Both the position numbers and the translations under genes were made by a program. A model generated the notes under the pieces. That model saw only the letters and a list, made by a program, of their open reading frames with translations, made no database searches and was not told the DNA's origin. From Neckera pumila (taxonomy: Eukaryota; Streptophyta; Bryopsida; Hypnales; Neckeraceae), in assembly GCA_963969595.1 (NCBI GenBank), contig OZ018408.1, positions 13,265,823 to 13,329,822 on the forward strand: DNA of 64,000 nt, given 5' to 3'. Below, piece after piece: positions 1 through 10,259 of the stretch. How positions within the stretch are numbered: position 1 is the first letter of the stretch; every line of letters starts with the position of its first letter.

Positions 1-760
1 ATTTAGAATTTGTAGTTTCTCAACCATTCATAGTTAAGTTTAAAGTAGGAATTGTGTTCAAACTAAAATTTCAGGCCTCCTAGGCATAGTAGAATGACAT
101 TTTGCAAAAAAATGAGAAATGAAAAGTAGCGCAGCTGGTTGCATGGGGCTATGATCATATGATTCATGAAGTCTCAGCAGTCATGCACGACATGAGGCCA
201 TGGCCACGCTAGACTCCCAAATGTAAGACCACCAGCCGCATGATGGATCGACCCCCTGCGAACAACAAACACTGAATAGACATCTGCTGAACAAACACGA
301 ATTACTGAAAGTGTCAATGAAGTGCGAGTTCCGCCGCAGTCTGGAACCCCCCTGCGAAGAATTCCTCCCCGGCCCCGAGGTTCACTTACACACATAATTA
401 ATTCTGATCATCTTCAATTCTTCCCTTAACTTGGTGCACTTCTAGCTGCACCCCGGCCCGGCCTCTTCGGCTCCTCCAGGGGTCTAGCTTTCACGTACTG
501 CCGCCTCTCGATCGATCATTCATTACTTCCCATGGCACCCTCTCAAGAGCTCCCCATGCATTTCGGGAGATTTCGGGACATTTCTGTTCTTACTGCGGAC
601 CTGAAGCCCAAGAGAACTCACTCAAGTATAATTATTATGACAGCAAAATGGCGTACTATGACAATGAATTGTCTTCTAACGGTGAGGAGGAAATGGACTC
701 CATAGATCTACTTGTCTGAATCCTAGCTCTTCAAACTCTCAGGATGAAGTGGACCTCATG
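1..760. other. Unassigned sequence with a repeat fragment at its left edge
   Basis: Bases about 30-110 resemble one arm of the palindromic element at 45016-45395, including a shared CATAGTTAAGT and AGGCATAGTA, so the window probably opens inside a broken copy of that family. The stretch 170-620 is GC-richer than its surroundings. Its only open frame is a short minus-strand one (174-395) that I do not recognise. No convincing gene is visible. Confidence 0.4.
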
Positions 761-930
761 AATTGGGCTCTTTTCATTGGAGTCAGCGTATTCTTGGTGG
801 CATGTTCACAGGGAGATTATTTGGTTTCCTATATAGCAACATACCACAGTAAGTTTACTATCTCTTTTACCATCAATTCTACACTAAAGTAGCAAATTAC
901 ACAATGTAGGGAACACACTACCATCTCTAC

Positions 931-1151
931 ATTTTGAAACTAGTGAATGACAATGTAGTAAATGGAAAATGTACTAATTGATAAAAAACCGGCTACAAGG
1001 TTCGAACCTTGGACCTCATCCTTGAGGCCCGAGGCTCATTACCACTACACCATGCTCTAACTCCTAGGATTCTTTTGGGAATGTTTATCTATTTACTTAG
1101 TACTTGATAAAATGTAGTAATTTTGAAACTAGTGAAAGACAATGTAGTAAT
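931..1151. repeat. 31-bp direct repeats flanking a tRNA-like insert
   Basis: The segment starting ATTTTGAAACTAGTGAATGA at 931-962 recurs at 1120-1151 with about one mismatch and the same downstream CAATGTAGTAA. The two copies bracket the tRNA-like sequence at 989-1060. They may be an unusually long target-site duplication or a local tandem duplication. Confidence 0.6.
989..1060 (-). repeat. tRNA-like SINE head or tRNA pseudogene
   Basis: Read on the minus strand, this has an A-box-like TGGTGTAGTGGTAATGAG followed about 30 bases later by a B-box-like GGTTCGAACC. These are the two internal RNA polymerase III promoter blocks of tRNA genes and tRNA-derived SINEs. The outer stem sequences do not pair, the anticodon arm has an oversized loop and the T arm is imperfect. 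A working tRNA is therefore unlikely, and a SINE head or decayed tRNA is the better reading. Confidence 0.55.
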
Positions 1152-1199
1152 AAAAGTGTGTTGTTTACCACGTTATATAGAAAATTGATTGAATTTGCA

Positions 1200-2008
1200 C
1201 ACAGCAATTCTAAATTTCCAATGCTTTGATAAGTGGTGTTATCCATGATTTTACTACGTTGACAATATGAGAAAACAAAATAATCTCCTTGTGGTTGGTA
1301 TTGCTTTGTACTATGAAGCAGTTGACACTAGGAGTTCGTAGGAGTTCTGTGCTGTCGTTGTGAGACTAGTTGCTCTGTACTAGAGCTCACTGGAGAAATT
1401 AATTCACTACAGGAGCCAAATTAGTAAACTCTCTGGAGATCAAAGTATATATTTTGCCACTCTGTGTTGAAAGTCATTTATACAATTATAAAACATAGTG
1501 TGTTTGTATTCATTCATTTTAATTTATATTTATTTGTGAACTGCAAATGGTTGGTTTTCATTCTAAATTCCACTTTAGGTGGAAGTCACATATCATTCTA
1601 TTATTATATATATTTGTGATTTTCTTTTAATACTTCTCATTCAACACTTTTGAATCATGTTTTGACCAAAAACTTTGAAAATAATTAGTTTATTGAAGGA
1701 CACAATCTTTTTAATACGAAAATATCAATGTTTAACTTTTTAATTGTATTAACATCAAATACAACTTGATAGGAATATAATACTTGATTACGGCGTAAGA
1801 AATATATTATTTGATTCTAACAAATTGAGCGTAAATGTTAAAATGGTTGTAGTGCTTGAGATTGCTAAATTGAGCTCAATAGTGATGTTCAAATGTGTAG
1901 CCATTGAGTTGGTTTTGAACTCATAATTTATAAGTATCATAAGGCCTATGCATTTCTTATAATTGAATGAAAAAAACATGGCTAGTATTATCATTTGGAA
2001 TGATACAT
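1200..2008. other. AT-rich intergenic DNA, nothing recognised
   Basis: AT-rich sequence with only short spurious open frames. I see no repeat relationship to the rest of the window. Confidence 0.5.
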
Positions 2009-2012
2009 TTAA

Positions 2013-2936
2013 CCCCTAAAGGACCATTGTTCCTTCGAGGGACAAATGGAATTTTGGGCAGATACCTACGGGCTGAATTTTTGTTGTGATTTTCTGGAAT
2101 TTTTTTGGAGATAGAAAAACTGATAAGCTTTGTGGGAATATAATTTTTTTTCCAATCGGTGCCCAAGAATAAAAGTTATGCCCAAATAAGCTCAAAACAG
2201 GGGAGAGCGGGCAGCAAAAAAAATTTGCAAAAAATTAATTAATTTTTAAATTTTTTTTTTTCCTTATAGATTATATTTTTTTCTATTTGGGAAGCTTTGA
2301 TTCATTTCGTTTGGATTTTTTATGAGAAAGTTATGGACATTCTTGTTTTTTGGGCAATTAGAGCATCTTCTTGAAAAAAATAACTTGTAGGATTCATTTT
2401 GGAATGCAATTTTTGCAATTTAAAAAAAAAAAAATTCCACATGGTTTAGTTTTTGTGCTAGAGCAATCTCACCATTGGAATTTGTGAATTTTAAGTCCAT
2501 TAAAAAGATATTAGTATTTTAGATTTTCCTTCTATCTTGTACCTACTTCTACATAACAATTTTTTTAAGAATGAAAATTAATTTTTTTTTAATTTTTTTT
2601 TTTTCCCTAGACTCTCAACTCAATTCTCCACTAGAAAGATTTAAAGCTCAAAACTCTATTGGGCAAAAAATTTAAGTTAAAAATGTTCAAAGTCAAAAAA
2701 TCTAGTCCCGCAATGTGCTGAAAAACTTGTTTTTTTCACTTCAAACGCAGATATCTTGCAATCTGTGCGGTCAAAAATTCTGAAATTTTTTCCACACATT
2801 CTCATACTAGTTAGGTATATGATCCTACGGTTAGATGTGCAAAAAAAGAACAATTTTTAAATTTTTTTACACTTTGCTCTAGAAATGGCAGTTTTGAGAG
2901 TTTTGTGGCAGAAAAAAGGCCTTGGTCCTTTAGAGG
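2013..2936 (+). mobile_element. TTAA-flanked piggyBac-like non-autonomous element, copy 1 (long type)
   Basis: The element starts CCCCTAAAGGACC directly after TTAA (2009-2012) and ends GGTCCTTTAGAGG before TTAA (2937-2940), so termini are inverted and TTAA flanks both sides. It is 924 bp long. The interior is non-coding, with A/T runs and a conserved block near 2705-2840 (reading TCCCGCAATGTGCTGAAAAA at its start) shared with the copy at 7866-8798. Terminal CCC plus a TTAA target is the signature of piggyBac-superfamily elements. Confidence 0.8.
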
Positions 2937-2940
2937 TTAA

Positions 2941-3890
2941 CCTCATTGAAAATATCCAAAAGATTTGCATGTTTTGCATGTGATAATCCTATAAGAATAA
3001 ATTGAAAATCCTTGAAATTATTGTACCTAACAAACTTTTAAATCATGACTATCTTTGCCATGTGATATGGATAACTTCTAATTATTAATACTTTTAAGAC
3101 ACAATGACTTTTTTATTTTAGCAAATTCGTTGAATTGGGTTTTCAAAAGCTTTGGGTGATTTTATATTAGCTAAAAAAACATTCACCAAACAACAAAACA
3201 ACCTTCATTAGAGTTAAGCTAGCCATAGGTTACAAAATGCAGCCCTTTCCTTTAGGTTCCTCTTTCACTTATTATATATTACATTTGAATTTGATTCAAT
3301 GCCCTGTTAATACTAAATTGTTGATAGTAACGAAGTGTAATCAAATGCTGCCAAACGAAGAAGCATGAAGTGAAATAGTGACTCAACGGTAGGAGATGAA
3401 AGCAACCCCTACTTTCAAGCAAAGCACACCGTGTGATTACATAAAGGATATGCAGATAGTGCTCCTTCACAATTGTCCAGCTGCAGCATATTGACATTCA
3501 AATCAATGACACATATAAATTGGCCTGGTCAACGAACAAAGTTTCATTACAACCAAATCATAAACACAGAAGCCTAAGATTCCACAAAACGGTACCAGTA
3601 AAGATCAAGTCACTTTCATGACAAATTAGAAGCTTCCCATTGGAATATAGTTTGACCAAGCTCTGAATGCCAGAGTTCTTAGTCAAAAAAGAATAACAAA
3701 ATCAGCAAAAAAATATGTTGGTGGAGGCTTGAAAATTTCCTTCATTGAATTGCCCTTTGGGCACTATTAAATCTGCCAAACCAAACCGAACGTCCTTGGA
3801 GTAAATAAAAAAACATGGAAAAATTAAATGAAACAAGCTTATGAAAGGAGATCTTGAAAGACAAGTAAGTTAAGGAAGAGGGAGAAGACA
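2941..3890. other. AT-rich intergenic DNA, nothing recognised
   Basis: A short minus-strand open frame at 3279-3497 has no recognisable features. The stretch lies downstream of the minus-strand pseudogene candidate and may contain its lost 3' part. Confidence 0.4.
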
Positions 3891-3939
3891 CACCTCTCAT
3901 TGAAAGCCTTCTTCAAAGCTAGATAGGTCTCAACTACTT

Positions 3940-4709
3940 CTACTTCTTTTGGTTTAGAACTTGTAGATAATCTCCAAAAATCTTGATGTACATTTGTGCA
4001 AATTCTACGAGTGCATCCAAAGCCTTTAGGCTTCCAAAATGTACCTGATCATTTTGCTCCATGATGACTAAGTGACTAAAATCTTTGTAATCTGCGAGCG
4101 TTTTGTTGAAAACTTGCGTTCCAATCTGCCCAACACATCCATCCACAAAAAGCAAGGATGATTGTTAAGTAGAATTTTATAAGGCACAAGATCATAGTCT
4201 ATAAATAGAAGTGTAAGTCGGGATTTTGGAAGGACCTGAAATTCTTGTTGTTTAAATGTGGTGTACGTGTATCGCCCATCTCCATTTGACACAAGCTTAG
4301 CTCTAACAAACCATTTCAACACTTCATTAGCCACCTCACTAAGGTCTTGTTGACACCGTTCCATATTGAAATATATTAGTATCCTCATCTGTGATTTAAG
4401 CTCTTTGATACAACTTGTAAGATCTTCGGTATGACTTGCAAGATCTTCGATACAACTTGCAAGATCTTTGGTACGACTTGCAAGATCTTTGATATGACTT
4501 ACATGATCTTTAATAAAACTTGCATGCTCAACCTTCATGGCCTTCATCATCATCTTCAACTCAGTCGGATTGCTTTGCTTGCTATGTATTGCCATGCCTT
4601 GTTCATCTTGGTCCTTATTCTTGGTCTTTAGCATCTCCAAATTTGCCTCAAGCATGCATGGAGCCTGAATAACTAAGGGTAAGAGAGGGAAAGAGGGTCG
4701 AATCGGCAA
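3940..4709 (-). pseudogene. Broken gene or gene fragment with a coiled-coil repeat
   Basis: I do not recognise the family. The upstream frame (4709-4068) gives a polar N-terminal stretch with Lys/Gln/Glu, then about six 7-residue units of the form KDLASxx that look like a short coiled coil, then a globular-looking segment with WFVRAKLVSNGDGRYTY. Around 4130 the plausible reading passes to a second frame (4155-3940) containing DYKDFSHLVIMEQNDQVHF and ending QVLNQKK at a stop. The two frames overlap, which suits a single-base frameshift in a once-continuous protein. A third minus-strand frame (4848-4648) may carry more upstream coding sequence. The left edge of a CACTA element lies only about 25 bp upstream of it. 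Alternatives are an unspliced lineage-specific gene or chance open frames; the length of the first frame in AT-rich DNA favours former coding. Confidence 0.4.
4418..4525 (-). repeat. 21-bp tandem repeat encoding heptads
   Basis: About five to six imperfect copies of a 21-bp unit close to CAACTTGCAAGATCTTCGAT (plus strand). Because the period is divisible by three, it encodes the 7-residue repeats of the candidate coiled coil, so the coiled coil grew by minisatellite expansion. Confidence 0.75.
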
Positions 4710-4872
4710 AAACTAAGATGGACGAACCGCATCCAACCGGCAAGTCAATCTCCTCCTTAAACCTCTCAAATCGACTCTCCCTACTACCACCAATACTTTT
4801 GAGGAAATCATCCTTTAACCCTATTCCCTCTAATTCACAAAATGACACTAATTAATACAAAGTGTGTAGTTA

Positions 4873-6098
4873 CACTAGAAGGAAATGAGGGGTCTTGCAA
4901 CTACACTATGCAACTAGTTTTCAATTGCAAAGGACACTTGTGCCTACTTTGCGACTAGTGATAATGTGGAGACTTCTCGATAGACTTGTAGTTGCTATGG
5001 ACACCATCTCATGTGCAACTTGTTTGTTTTAGAATATTATTTTCATTGATCTATAGATTTCAAAATTTTAGAATTACCTTTTTTCTAGATTTTTGAATTT
5101 CAGATCTATCTTTCTTCTAAATATTTGAATTTCAGATCTACATTTCTTCTAGATATTTGAATTTCAGATCTACCTTTCTTCTAGATATTTGAATCTCATA
5201 TCTACCTTTCTTCTAGATTTTAGAATTTCAAATCTACTTTTTTCTAGATTTCAAAATTCTGAATCTATCTTATTCCTAGATTTCAAAAATTTAAATATTG
5301 GTATTTAATAGATTTCATTGATTAGGAAACTTTACAATTTATAGATTTTAAAAATTTCTTGGATTTGAAATCTTTTTTGAAATCTACAAATGATATAAAT
5401 TGAAAATCTGTAGAAACTTACAAATTATAGAAATCTTAGAATTAAATCAAAAAAAGTAATTGCATAAGATTACAACAACTTACAAGTCTTATATGTCCAA
5501 TTTAATGGTAGTCTTTACAATTGATATGGGACAATTGATACAAGACAAATGGGAATGAACTTTGGAAGCAACTAGGAAACAACTAGAAAATGACTAGAAA
5601 ACAACTAAGAAACAACTAGTATACAACTTAAAAGCAATTAAGAAACGACTAGTTTCACATTTAGAAAATTCAGGTTGTTTGTTGATTTGGTGGCAATCAT
5701 TTGGTTCACTTTTCTATCGATTTCTTCCAAATCAACAAATCAGTAGAAAAGTGAATCAAATCTATGCAACCAAATCAATAAGAAAGGCTAAATTTCTAGT
5801 AGTATAGAAAATGACTAAGAAACAACTAGTATACGACTAGAAAGCAATTAGAAAGCAACTAGTAAAGAACTTTGGTTATTTTACAGTTGCAATCTTTTTC
5901 TAGTTGTATTCTAGTCGTTTTTTGCAACTATAGATTGACTTCTTTGCAACTAAAACAATGTAGCAATGTTGTAAAACAATAGCATAAAACAATGAAGTTA
6001 GATTTGGTGTTAATAGAGAGGATTACAATCGCAAGACAATTGTATAGGACACTAGTTGCATAGTAGCCGGTTGTGATGGACACGCTTTTCTTCTAGTG
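4873..6098. mobile_element. Non-autonomous CACTA (En/Spm-type) element
   Basis: The left end reads CACTAGAAGGAAA and the right end reads TTTTCTTCTAGTG, giving inverted CACTA termini. A 3-bp target duplication TTA flanks both sides (4870-4872 and 6099-6101), as expected for the CACTA superfamily. Homology between the two ends extends inward for about 50 bp with mismatches (TATGCAACTAGT occurs in both). The interior has many scattered AACTAG motifs and a 32-bp tandem array, resembling the subterminal repeats that CACTA transposases bind. No transposase is encoded in these 1226 bp. Confidence 0.8.
5070..5260. repeat. 32-bp tandem array inside the CACTA element
   Basis: Five to six imperfect copies with a core of CTTCTAGATATTTGAATTTC and a period of 32 bp. 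The array lies near the left end of the element, where subterminal repeats are expected. Confidence 0.75.
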
Positions 6099-6101
6099 TT
6101 A

Positions 6102-7648
6102 GTATCTTTAGATGCCAAAAAACATCTCATTTGCCCGATTTGAAGAATTTTTGCAAAAGTTACAATGCTCTGAAGTTCGTAGCCGGTCAGCCCTAATCGG
6201 TCCGATTCTGTCCGTGAACAGAGATATTCCGTCTGATATGACAACCATGACTATTACTAGTATAAAAATGTGTGGTGAATATTTTAGACACTTTGTGTAT
6301 ATAGATTGCAAGAGAAATGTGTTCAAAGTGAAGAAATCACATTTTTTGGCACCTTGGCAGAGTAGTTTAGGAGACTTTGAATCTTTATAACTTACTAGCG
6401 ATTGGCGCTTGCTTTACTACACATTAAATATATTACTTTCATCAATTTTTCATGTGATAGAATGTAGATTAACAAAGTATGTATAATCTTTAAATGAAAA
6501 TATTGACATCCTCATACAATATTCTTTGAAAAAATTTATATAGTGCAGTATAAAGTAATTAAAGAAAATCTTTATATCATAATTTTTACAAAATTACCTT
6601 TGCAAAGATGAAAACATTGCAATAAGAATAAATTAATCAAGTGAACAATGTAAGTAGAATCTTGACATTTGAATATGTAGAGCAACGCTAGTGGTTGGTG
6701 CTTCCTTATTCTTTAATATCACATTTTAAAAAGACATGGAATTTATCTAATTATAGTTTTGTTGTCTGAAAGTTTCTTTGAAATTCTTTTAGAAGTATCC
6801 ATTTGATTTTCAAATATTTCACAAAAAGAATACATAATATATATAGTAGAAAGTATCCTATCGCTATTACAAGAGCAATTGAATTTTTATAATATTATTC
6901 AAAATTGAATTGTGATATTATAGAGGTCGTTGTGATTTTAGTAGTATGATAGCACAGAAGCAAAATCCTTCAAGAATTCCAATTCAGCGAATGTAGAAAG
7001 TCCAGTTTCCAGGTGCAAAAGAAAAATTCCCACGTTTTCACTTTTTGATGGAATAAGAGGAGTGTTTAGTTTATCATGCTCACGTCAACACCGGTTCTTG
7101 CATTCTTCACCACTGTAGCTTTGTATGAATTTGAAATGCAAGCTGAAACAACACTTTCAATCTCAAGATGGAGAAATGCATCTGTACAATTTGGATTTTA
7201 TGAAACACCTCAAGGCTACAATAAGTGACATAAGGTAGTAGGCTCTAAAAGCGACCCTTTAAGGGCTGATTTGCCTTTTTTATAGATTTGCATAATCAAG
7301 AAATATTTTTAACTCATTTTTCAGAGAAGAAAAAATAGATGTCAAACGTAACACAAGTGGTTTCATATTTTTTGAAGCATTTTTGAATTAGTTATGAATT
7401 TTTAAAGAATTCTATTGTAGTTACCTATTTGTGAACCTAGGTCTCCCAAAATCTGTCCCCTTGCAACTTCTAAAGTGATTTGAGGAAATCAAGGTCAATG
7501 AATGGCTCTTGCAATAAAAAAAACAATTTTTCCTTGATGCATTCAATAGCTAAAGTGGTCCATTCAAGGATCACCTCCAATCCATTCTACAACTAATTAT
7601 AGGGTCGGTTTAAAGGAACGGGTCGCTTTTACAGCACACTACCTTACA
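6102..7648. other. AT-rich intergenic DNA with a possible TTAA-element remnant
   Basis: Around 6305-6370 the sequence GATTGCAAGAGAAATGTGTT, followed by a run of AAGTGAAGAAA, resembles the subterminal block of the TTAA elements (compare 53730-53770). No intact end is visible. An open frame at 6112-6390 overlaps this remnant and is probably not a gene. Confidence 0.4.
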
Positions 7649-7853
7649 TCCATTTCAATTACCTTAAGTTAGGTTGGTTGTTTTGTTTTGTTTTGTTTGT
7701 TTCTTTGTTATGGTGAGATCTTCGGGACCATGAGTCCCATGATTGCATTTTTGGTACCATTGGAAAGTCCTGTTGGCAAGGAGGGGTGCACGGGCTTTCT
7801 ATTTGGGGATTTGGGCCTACTTTTAATTGTGAAAGAAGCACAAGGCACACTAG
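7649..7853 (+). mobile_element. Helitron-like unit, short copy
   Basis: This unit shares with the copies at 8799-9064, about 9105-9564, 15202-15610 and 35569-35970 a 5' part containing ACCTTAAGTT then TTTG-type repeats, a middle block with GGTACCAT and GGAGGGGTGCA, and a 3' end CACACTAGT. It is shorter than the 400-bp copies because it has one copy of the middle block. See 15202-15610 for the Helitron argument. Confidence 0.5.
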
Positions 7854-7865
7854 TTTATAACTTAA

Positions 7866-8798
7866 CCCCTAAAGGACCATTGTCCCTTCAAGGGACAAAT
7901 GCGTTTTCGGGCAGGTACCTACGGGCTGAAATTTTCTTTGGATTTTTTGAAACTTTTTTTGGAGGTAGAAAATCTGATAAGCTTCGTGGGAATATAATTT
8001 TTTTCACAATTGGTGCCCGGAAACAAAAGTTATGACCAAATAAGCTCAAAATAGGGGACGGTGGGCAACCCAAGCAACAAAAAAAAAATGGAAAAAATTT
8101 GAATTTTTTTTTTAATATTTTTTTTCTCATAGATTATATTTTTTCCTATTTGAAAAGCTTTGATTCATTTCATTTGGATTTGTTATGAGAAAGTTATGGA
8201 CATTCTTGTAATTTGGGCAATTAGAGCATCTTCTTAAAAAAATAAACTTCCAGGATGCAAATCTGAATGCAATTTTTCAAATTTTTCATTTTTTTTTTTT
8301 TTCCATGGTTTATATTACTTGTTAGAACAATCTCACCATTGGAATTAGTGCATTTTAATTCCATTCAAAATATATGAATATTTTAGATTTTCCTTCTATC
8401 CTGTATCTACTTCTATTTAACAATTTTTTAAAGAATGATAATTAAGTTTTTTTGAACTTTTTTTTTTTCCTAGACTCTCAACTCAATTCCCCACTACAAA
8501 CATTTAAAGCTCAAAACTCTGTAGTGCAAAAGTTTTAAGTTAAAAATGTTCAAAGTCAAAAAATCTAGTCCCGCAATGTGCTGAAAAACTTGTTTTTTTC
8601 ACTTTAAACGCAGATATCTTGCAATCTGTGCGGTCAAAAATTCTGAAATTTTTTCCACACACTCTTATACTAGTAAGGTGTAAGATCCTACGGTTAGATG
8701 TGGAAAAAAAAACATTTTTTAAAATTTTTAACTTTTTACTATAGAAATGGCAGTTTTAAGTGTTTTTTGGCAGGAAAAGGGCCTCGGTCCTTTAGGGG
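7866..8798 (+). mobile_element. TTAA-flanked piggyBac-like non-autonomous element, copy 2 (long type)
   Basis: Termini are CCCCTAAAGGACCATTGTCC and GGTCCTTTAGGGG with TTAA on both sides (7862-7865, 8799-8802). It is 933 bp long, co-linear with the copy at 2013-2936 and on the same strand. It sits in a Helitron-like repeat at a position where related units read ACCTTAAGTT, so its target was the TTAA within CTTAAG. Confidence 0.85.
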
Positions 8799-9064
8799 TT
8801 AAGTTAGGATGTTTGTTTTCTTTTGTTTTATCTGTTTGTTTTGTTTGTTTGTTACGTTGAGATCTCCTAGACCGTGCGTCTCTTGTTCATGTTTTTGGGA
8901 TTGTCGGAAAGTTTTCTACAAGGAGGGGTGCATGGGTATTTTTTGTGGCATTTGAACCTACGGTGTGAAAGTTATTGAGTTTCAAAGTTTTTATGATTTA
9001 AAAAAGTAAAAAAAACAATTATTTTTATTTTATTTTATTGCAGCAATGGCACAAGGTACACTAG
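8799..9064 (+). mobile_element. Helitron-like unit interrupted at its 5' end by a TTAA element
   Basis: It begins with TTAAGTTAGGATGTTTG, the internal part of the family's 5' end, and ends with GGTACACTAG. It carries the typical middle block (GAGATCTCC, GGAGGGGTGCA) and the AAAGTTATTGAGTTTCAAAG motif. Confidence 0.5.
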
Positions 9065-9104
9065 TCTTCTATACATTAAATTAGCTTATTTTTTTACCCT
9101 ATTT

Positions 9105-9564
9105 AGGTACCATATTTTGTTTATTTGTTTTGTTTTATTTGATATGATGAGATGTAACAAACCATGAGGCGTTTGGCGGCAGTTTTAATACCACTCAAAA
9201 GCTCTTGGCGAAGAAGGGTGCATGGACTTTGTTTTGTTGTGTTTGGACCTTTGGTGTGAAAGTTATTGAATTTCAAAGTTTTATATGGATCTTAAAATTG
9301 AATTAAATTCTTTTTTCTTTTTCCTTTTAAAAGAACTGTAACTTCTACATTGCGTGTCTAAATGCCGAGAAACAACAAGGCCCTTGCACTCCTTCGTGCA
9401 TCGAACTTTCTATTTGCATCAAGAATGCAACCTCTCCCACCACAACAAAACCCTTACACTCCTTTGTGTATAAAAAAAATATTTTGAACTAAAAAATTAA
9501 AAAATTTCTTTTGCTTTTACTTTGACTGTGGCAACGGCACAAGGGCACACTTGTAACACTGAAA
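9105..9564 (+). mobile_element. Helitron-like unit, degenerate copy
   Basis: It has the same order of blocks as its neighbours, with AAGAAGGGTGCATGGAC, GTGAAAGTTATTGAATTTCA and a 3' end GGGCACACTTGT. The 5' boundary is unclear. This makes three units in a head-to-tail cluster between 7.6 and 9.6 kb. Confidence 0.4.
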
Positions 9565-10258
9565 AAGACATAGCTGCTGTAGGTTTTTTAGAGGAGAAAA
9601 CTGATATTTAACACTAGCACCTCATATGAGGGGCGTTTCAGGTGCTTGGGCCTTTGGAAGCTGCCAGCATGTTAGTAATCTCCACAAATGATAACCACCG
9701 CTGTTGGATCCGCTTGATCTATAAGAAAGACACCGCAAGGCTTATCAGTGTTGCAACGATAGATCACAAAAGTAAGCTATGTACACCTAAAAGCAACCAG
9801 ATACGCATCTCAAAATGGTTCCTTTTTTTTTACTATTGATTTTTGTTGACAATTGAATGAGGATTCCATCACAGCTTAGAACGTCTATTTTGGGTACTAG
9901 AGTTAATCATAAAGTGTGTGCAATGGGGTACCAAGAGCCAGAGTTTGAGAAAACACACGACAAAACTCAAGCTTAGAGCACTAATACTAGGGTCTGATGG
10001 AGTTTTTTTTTTTTTTTTTTTACTATTCTTAGTTAAAGCTTCCTTTGACATTACTATTACAACTATAGAGAACCTTTAAGATTAATTATATTGTATGAAG
10101 AAACTACAAATTTTGGATATTGTAGAAAGAGACTATGAATTTTGATGGTAATAGGCATACCAAAAATCAATCCTAGGGTCTCATGATTGTTCAAATCGTA
10201 CATATTTTACCAAGAATGTGTACGGGCCACGTTTAAGTAATGATTGCAATGTTGTTCC
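9565..10258. other. AT-rich intergenic DNA, nothing firm
   Basis: Short open frames at 9642-9839 (plus) and 9869-10051 (minus) have no recognisable content. A poly-T tract lies at about 10005-10021. Confidence 0.4.
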
Positions 10259-10259
10259 T

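Noticed and set aside
989..1060. Functional tRNA gene
   Set aside because: The acceptor stem does not pair, the anticodon loop is too large and the T stem is imperfect.
6112..6390. 92-aa open frame on the plus strand
   Set aside because: Overlaps sequence resembling the subterminal part of TTAA elements; no recognisable motif.
7688..8035. 115-aa open frame across the Helitron-like unit and a TTAA element
   Set aside because: It spans the boundary of two separate insertions, so it cannot be an ancestral gene.
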